A stretch of DNA of 16,482 nt from Aquiluna sp. (GTDB taxonomy: Bacteria > Actinomycetota > Actinomycetes > Actinomycetales > Microbacteriaceae), in contig JALQVB010000016.1 in assembly GCA_023260495.1 (NCBI GenBank), forward strand, positions 1 to 16,482. The letters are read 5' to 3'. Below the pieces are notes generated by a model. It had not been told where the DNA came from and did no database searches. It saw only the letters and a list, made by a program, of their open reading frames with translations. This document shows positions 13,020 through 16,482 of the stretch, piece by piece (position 1 is the first letter of the stretch; each line of letters begins with the position of its first letter). Both the position numbers and the translations under genes were made by a program.

Positions 13020-13613
13020 TTAGTCGACAGCCTCGCCAGTTCCCGTGCTCTTCACTGTTGTTGCGGTTGCAACCGCAGCTCCTTGCGCACTCACCTGAAT
13101 CTGGAAGTCAACTTCATTCGCGGATGATCGGAACAAGCTGAACTGGTTCTCCGGATAGTGCCCTGGCTCGGTCTGGTTGTCAAAATAGACATAATCGGTG
13201 GCTCCTGCCGCAAGAGCGAAGCCATCCAGGGCCTGATAGTAGGACTCGGTTGCACCGGTGACCACATCGGTCATGGTGTAGTAAACCTCAAAACCTGTTA
13301 GGTCAGTCGTTCCCGAGTTTTGCAGCGTGAGCATCAGCCGGTCGTTGATCGCCTGCCCACTTACCGGGTCGACTAGATCCTCTACCGCTGCTGATACAAC
13401 CTTCAGGTCTTGATTGGTCGCTGGATTAGAGATTGGGTTCGTACTAACCGGTAGAACAGGTGAAGCGGCATCAGCAGTGCTGGCTGACGATGTTGTAGCT
13501 GCGCTGGCGGTGCTCGCAGAAGGAGCTGGGGTCGCACTGCTCGAGCATCCAGCTAGTGCGCCGATGCTGACGAGGGCAACCACCGGCAAGGTTAGATATG
13601 TGATTTTTTTCAT
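13020..13613 (-). CDS. Lipoprotein of the ABC operon
   Basis: 197 residues. Lipobox L20-A-G-C23 marks a lipoprotein. A Ser/Thr/Ala/Pro-rich spacer (24-65) leads to a globular domain (about 66-197) that looks like an immunoglobulin-type beta sandwich, as in CARDB-like modules: LKVVSAAVEDL, RLMLTLQNSGTTDLTGFEVYYTM and YVYFDNQT. The protein would sit on the outer face of the membrane. The ATG is 1 bp from the TAA of the upstream permease gene, so translation is coupled and it is the last gene of the ATPase-permease-permease-lipoprotein operon. It may deliver, receive or sense the transported compound; no solute-binding fold is recognised. It has no Cys beyond the lipidated one. Confidence 0.8.
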   Translation of the reverse strand: MKKITYLTLPVVALVSIGALAGCSSSATPAPSASTASAATTSSASTADAASPVLPVSTNPISNPATNQDLKVVSAAVEDLVDPVSGQAINDRLMLTLQNSGTTDLTGFEVYYTMTDVVTGATESYYQALDGFALAAGATDYVYFDNQTEPGHYPENQFSLFRSSANEVDFQIQVSAQGAAVATATTVKSTGTGEAVD

Positions 13614-13614
13614 G

Positions 13615-14586
13615 TTATTTGATTTTCCCTAGTAGGGCCTTTCTTCGATTGGTGAATAATCCGGCGGCAATGCTGCCGGAGGTGAAGATGAGAAGCATGG
13701 ATGAATTCACCAAGAGCTCGTTCCAAACAAAAGGAATTGACTCCAGGTTGTACTTGTCCTTGATGCCCAAGAAGGCAAAGGAAACCCGCTCGTAGTGCTT
13801 TGTCACCGAGGAGACCTCAAGCGCGTCTCGGGTGTTGTTGTAGCCGGCAAAGTGCTCGAGCACCGCATTCTCGTCAGCCTTGGCAATTTGCAGCGTTTGG
13901 AATAGACCGCCCGGCAGCTGGTTGTCGGGATCCATCGTGTCTCCCACCTGGGGGATCACCAAGACCACTAGCAGCCAGGCTGCGACGGCCAAAACTAACG
14001 CAGAAGAACCTCTCCGCAGAATCGCGGTGAGCATCATTGCGAAGCTGCTCCAAAACATGAGGTAGAGCCAACTAGCGATGGTGGCAATCCCAACTCGCTC
14101 AAGATCGACAAGCGAAACCGAGGCATGACCCAATGTGATGCTGATTAGGTATCCGATCAGGAAAGTCACGACGGCGGTCACCAGCCACAGCAGTGCTTGA
14201 GCCAAGAGTTTTCCGGAGTAGATGGCAAATCCAGAAACCGGCCTGGTCAGCACCAGAGGTAATGTTCCTCGGTGCCGTTCCTTGGCAATTGACGTATAGC
14301 CCACAACCAGAGCAAACAGCGCACCCAGGATTTCCAGATACTCAATTCCGCCGCGGAACAGCTGAAGTGGAAAAAGTTGTGGCGGCACGGCGCCGGGGTC
14401 GCCCCCATTTGCCACCAATGCGTCTACATATGCCCTAAAGGCGTCCGCCTTCACCGCGAAATCTAAAGATCCGATCAAGACAGAGAGGCTTGTCGTCACC
14501 GCAAAGACAGCCAAGACAACTGTCGTGACACGATTGCGGAGTAGGTCCTTTAGCTCATTTTGAAACATGGTGATGGTGTTATTCAT
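13615..14586 (-). CDS. ABC-2 type transporter permease (second)
   Basis: 323 residues with about six membrane helices. Helix 1 (VTTVVLAVFAVTTSLSVLIG) is followed by a large exterior loop of about 50 residues, then FALVVGYTSIAKERHRGTLPLVLTRPVSGFAIYSGKL, the cytoplasmic coupling segment typical of ABC-2 permeases in the NosY/NatB-like group. A second large loop occurs at about 220-285 before the last helix. The start has GAGGGG about 6 nt upstream and overlaps the first permease gene by 8 bp. The two permeases likely form a heterodimer with a dimer of the ATPase. The substrate is unknown; export of a small peptide, lipid or antimicrobial are the usual roles of such systems. Confidence 0.85.
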   Translation of the reverse strand: MNNTITMFQNELKDLLRNRVTTVVLAVFAVTTSLSVLIGSLDFAVKADAFRAYVDALVANGGDPGAVPPQLFPLQLFRGGIEYLEILGALFALVVGYTSIAKERHRGTLPLVLTRPVSGFAIYSGKLLAQALLWLVTAVVTFLIGYLISITLGHASVSLVDLERVGIATIASWLYLMFWSSFAMMLTAILRRGSSALVLAVAAWLLVVLVIPQVGDTMDPDNQLPGGLFQTLQIAKADENAVLEHFAGYNNTRDALEVSSVTKHYERVSFAFLGIKDKYNLESIPFVWNELLVNSSMLLIFTSGSIAAGLFTNRRKALLGKIK

Positions 14587-15478
14587 TTACAACCCCTCTT
14601 ATCTGATCGCGCTTGATGAGCATCAGCAAGACAAACACCAGCCCCAGGAAAGCGGTTAGGGAAATGGCCGCCCCCGCGGATGTAGCCGCAGCACTTGTGC
14701 CATCAAGCAGACTGGCCGCAATGTTCTTGAACTGCTCCGCGAAAGCAAATGGAGAAAAGATGGCATTTAGCAAGTCAAAGGGCCCTCCGATAGTGGCCAC
14801 AGCGCTCACCGGGTTGAGAAGTGCAATCGGTCGGGCAGCCGTTCCCAGCTGAGGAAAAACGAAGGTGATCAGGGCCCAAATTGCGATTGGAGATACCAGC
14901 GCTGTTGACTCTCGCTTAGCAGTTGCTCCAAAGATCAGGCCTATCCCCGCTAAGCCAGCCAAAAGCGGCAACCCTGCCGCAAAAAGAGCGACTAGGGACC
15001 AAATCTCGCTCCAGTCCAGTGGTCGCTGCGCAATTAGTGAAAGCACAACGCCAATCAAACTCAACGCTGCACCCAGGGCGATTGTGAGCCAAGCGCTGAC
15101 GCCGAGAAGCTTCCCCAGCAAAAGTCCTCTAGTGCTTATCTGCCTGGTGAGGATCATGTCTAGGCTGTGCGCTTGGCGATCCCGTAGGCCAGAAGTAACT
15201 CCGGAAATAATTGCCGCGAGACCGCCAATCAAAATGATGTAAATCACGGAATTCCGCGCGTAATACAGGACTGAAACACCCTGAAAAGGATTGGGGGCTA
15301 CCGTCAGACCTTGCTGACTTATGGTTTGCCAAACATCACTCACAGTGAGGTTTGTCAGCAGACCGATGAGGCTGGAGATTGCCATCATGGCGAGGAAGAT
15401 CCCAATCATTAGCCTCGGCCCACCATCTCGGGAGAGCGACAGCAGCTCAAATTTTGCCGTTGCAAGAATATTGCTCAT
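14579..15478 (-). CDS. ABC-2 type transporter permease (first)
   Basis: 299 residues with about six membrane helices. The layout mirrors the next gene: helix 1 (MIGIFLAMMAISSLIGLL), an exterior loop with NPFQGVSVLYYARNS, then GLAAIISGVTSGLRDRQAHSLDMILTRQISTRGLLLGKLLG with the coupling segment. The C-terminus ends KRDQIRGVVNE. It starts with ATGA overlapping the TGA of the ATPase gene and overlaps the following permease by 8 bp, so expression is tightly coupled. The sequence differs enough from its partner for a heterodimeric transporter rather than a recent duplication. Confidence 0.85.
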   Translation of the reverse strand: MSNILATAKFELLSLSRDGGPRLMIGIFLAMMAISSLIGLLTNLTVSDVWQTISQQGLTVAPNPFQGVSVLYYARNSVIYIILIGGLAAIISGVTSGLRDRQAHSLDMILTRQISTRGLLLGKLLGVSAWLTIALGAALSLIGVVLSLIAQRPLDWSEIWSLVALFAAGLPLLAGLAGIGLIFGATAKRESTALVSPIAIWALITFVFPQLGTAARPIALLNPVSAVATIGGPFDLLNAIFSPFAFAEQFKNIAASLLDGTSAAATSAGAAISLTAFLGLVFVLLMLIKRDQIRGVVNE

Positions 15479-16209
15479 TTAGATTTGGCTTCCAAGCTCA
15501 AGTAGAGATTCTCCACAGCTTGCTCATCAGGGAATTCCTGAGTCACCGCATCAATGCTGTTTGTGTAGGCAAGTTGGCCACTTCTCAAGATTCCAATACT
15601 TGTGCAGGTTTTTGTAACCTCAGAGAGTAAGTGGGTGTTCATGAAAATAGTCATGCCAAGATCGACATTCAGGCTCTTGATTACTTCACGCAGCTGCCAC
15701 ACTCCCTCTGGATCAAGCCCGGAGGTTGGCTCGTCTAGAAACAGCACTTCTGGTTGGTGCAGTATCGCCTGAGCTATTCCGACTCGCTGCCTCATGCCCT
15801 TGCTGAATTCACCGACTCGTTTGTCGGCATTTTCTGTGAAATCCAGATACTGCAGGACTCGGTCGATGTCGGAATCAGGATTGCGCAAACCAGAGAGCTT
15901 TCCAAAGAACCTGAGATTCTCCCTCGTGGTCAGCTTGTTATACAGCTGGACATTCTCAGGCAGGTAGCCAATCTTGGACCGAACCAGCGAAGGTGCCTTC
16001 GTGACGTTGATACCAGCAACATTCACAGAACCGGAATCTGGTCGAATCAGCGTGGTGAGAATGCTCACAGTAGTCGTCTTGCCAGCACCGTTGTGACCCA
16101 GCAGTCCGAAAATCTCGTTCTTCTGGATTTTCAAGCTGAGGCCCTCTAGGGCGCGCTTCGTTTTGTAGGTCTTTGAGACACCAGTCATTTCAATCGCATA
16201 GTTGGTCAT
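15475..16209 (-). CDS. ABC transporter ATP-binding protein
   Basis: 244 residues from the ATG at 16209. It carries Walker A GHNGAGKTT (38-46), the GYLPEN segment (81-86, with Glu where many have Gln), signature FSKGMRQRV (135-143), Walker B VLFLDEP (155-161), the D-loop SGLD and switch H193 in NTHLLSEV. This is the ABC-2 exporter class (CcmA/NosF-like). It hydrolyses ATP at the inner face to power the two permeases encoded next. The start fits a leaderless mRNA: TAATCT lies 7 nt before the ATG, and no ribosome site is visible. Upstream in-frame starts (16269 ATG, 16278 GTG) would add 20-23 unlike residues. It is the first gene of the four-gene operon and divergent from the YCII-like gene. Confidence 0.9.
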   Translation of the reverse strand: MTNYAIEMTGVSKTYKTKRALEGLSLKIQKNEIFGLLGHNGAGKTTTVSILTTLIRPDSGSVNVAGINVTKAPSLVRSKIGYLPENVQLYNKLTTRENLRFFGKLSGLRNPDSDIDRVLQYLDFTENADKRVGEFSKGMRQRVGIAQAILHQPEVLFLDEPTSGLDPEGVWQLREVIKSLNVDLGMTIFMNTHLLSEVTKTCTSIGILRSGQLAYTNSIDAVTQEFPDEQAVENLYLSLEAKSK

Positions 16210-16216
16210 GTCAGTG

Positions 16217-16222
16217 AGATTA
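16217..16222 (-). promoter_or_regulatory. Putative -10 box of the ABC operon
   Basis: On the leftward strand TAATCT is followed by 7 nt and the ATG of the ATPase gene, consistent with a leaderless start. A lone TTCAG (complement of 16233-16237) lies just upstream of it; a single copy is not evidence for control by the nearby response regulator. Confidence 0.42.
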
Positions 16223-16268
16223 GAAATGGATTCTGAAGCGACGCTTAAGTTCGCAATATTCGCTGGCA

Positions 16269-16274
16269 TAGACT
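16269..16274 (+). promoter_or_regulatory. Putative -10 box of the YCII-like gene
   Basis: TAGACT ends exactly 6 nt before the ATG at 16281, the same geometry as TAGTCT before the small peptide at 1975. It supports leaderless transcription and this start codon. No convincing -35 is seen. Confidence 0.45.
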
Positions 16275-16280
16275 TCACGC

Positions 16281-16482
16281 ATGCGCAGATTCATCATTTC
16301 CTTCAATGACGGCGACATGAAATTTCCAGCATCTGAATTGCCGCAGGTTGCCGAGGAATCCCATGCTGTCGTGCGAGAGGCAAAAGCAGCCGGCGTGTGG
16401 CTATTCGGTGGCGGATTCTTCGAAGATCGGCCAACCGTGGTTGATGAAAACGGCGGTGTGACGCCAGGCCCACTTCAGCTCA
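16281..16482 (+). CDS. YCII/DGPF-domain protein (3' end missing)
   Basis: Partial gene running off the right edge; 67 codons are visible. The pattern MRRFIISFNDGDMKFP, SHAVVREAKAAGVWLFGGGF and VVDENGGVTPGP matches the YCII-related (DGPF) family of small ferredoxin-fold proteins, about 95-130 residues when complete. These are often misannotated as transcription initiation proteins; some occur fused to or beside ECF sigma factors. The function is unknown. The ATG fits a leaderless start with TAGACT 6 nt upstream; a later ATG at 16317 would lose the first conserved strand. It is divergent from the ABC ATPase gene with about 70 bp between them. Confidence 0.72.
   Translation, partial: MRRFIISFNDGDMKFPASELPQVAEESHAVVREAKAAGVWLFGGGFFEDRPTVVDENGGVTPGPLQL

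Noticed and set aside
16233..16237. Single TTCAG (leftward) near the ABC promoter as a site for the response regulator
   Set aside because: Only one 5-bp element with no second copy 9-11 bp away; expected by chance.

Overview
The window looks like a compact actinobacterial chromosome segment. It has mid-range GC, very short intergenic gaps, GTG and TTG starts, several starts with no Shine-Dalgarno but a TAnnnT box 6-7 nt upstream (leaderless style), and proteins that read like those of small-genome Microbacteriaceae. The family-level placement is an inference from protein flavour; no rRNA marker is present. I see no tRNA, rRNA, CRISPR array, insertion sequence or phage gene, and no gap above 300 bp without a gene.

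Left part (1-4515): the 3' end of a GH13 subfamily 18 glucosyl phosphorylase (sucrose-phosphorylase-like) meets, tail to tail, a leftward pair encoding a DoxX-like membrane protein and a membrane-anchored zinc-ribbon protein. A rightward unit follows: a 43-residue membrane peptide, a DUF1611 protein and an enolase-superfamily epimerase. The last two match the DgcN-DgcA pair of D-glutamate catabolism (acetylate D-Glu, then racemise to N-acetyl-L-Glu). A leftward DUF1801 protein ends against the epimerase.

Middle part (4515-8488): an Amt ammonium transporter with a GlnR-like direct repeat upstream and a Glu in place of the first pore His; a small membrane protein; then a rightward run of an SRPBCC protein, a second DUF1801-like protein and a Sad/GabD-type succinate-semialdehyde dehydrogenase. 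Together with DgcN/DgcA these genes lean toward nitrogen and glutamate/GABA metabolism, although they form several separate transcription units.

Right part (8485-16482): an envelope region. Two divergent, similarly built lipoproteins, each with a lipidated N-terminus and a C-terminal membrane helix, share an intergenic region with two perfect palindromes. Next come a small, very acidic secreted protein and a divergent OmpR-type response regulator/histidine kinase operon. The interval between them holds an inverted arrangement of TTCAG repeats around a 14-bp palindrome. Facing the kinase is a tightly coupled leftward ABC operon: ATPase, two permeases and a lipoprotein. Divergent from the ATPase, a YCII/DGPF-like gene runs off the right edge.

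Four convergent gene pairs share exactly 4 bp at their stop codons, a sign of strong genome compaction. The most unusual items are the Glu-His Amt, the TTCAG operator array with its acidic secreted neighbour, the double-anchored lipoprotein pair, and the DgcNA pair headed by a leaderless membrane peptide.
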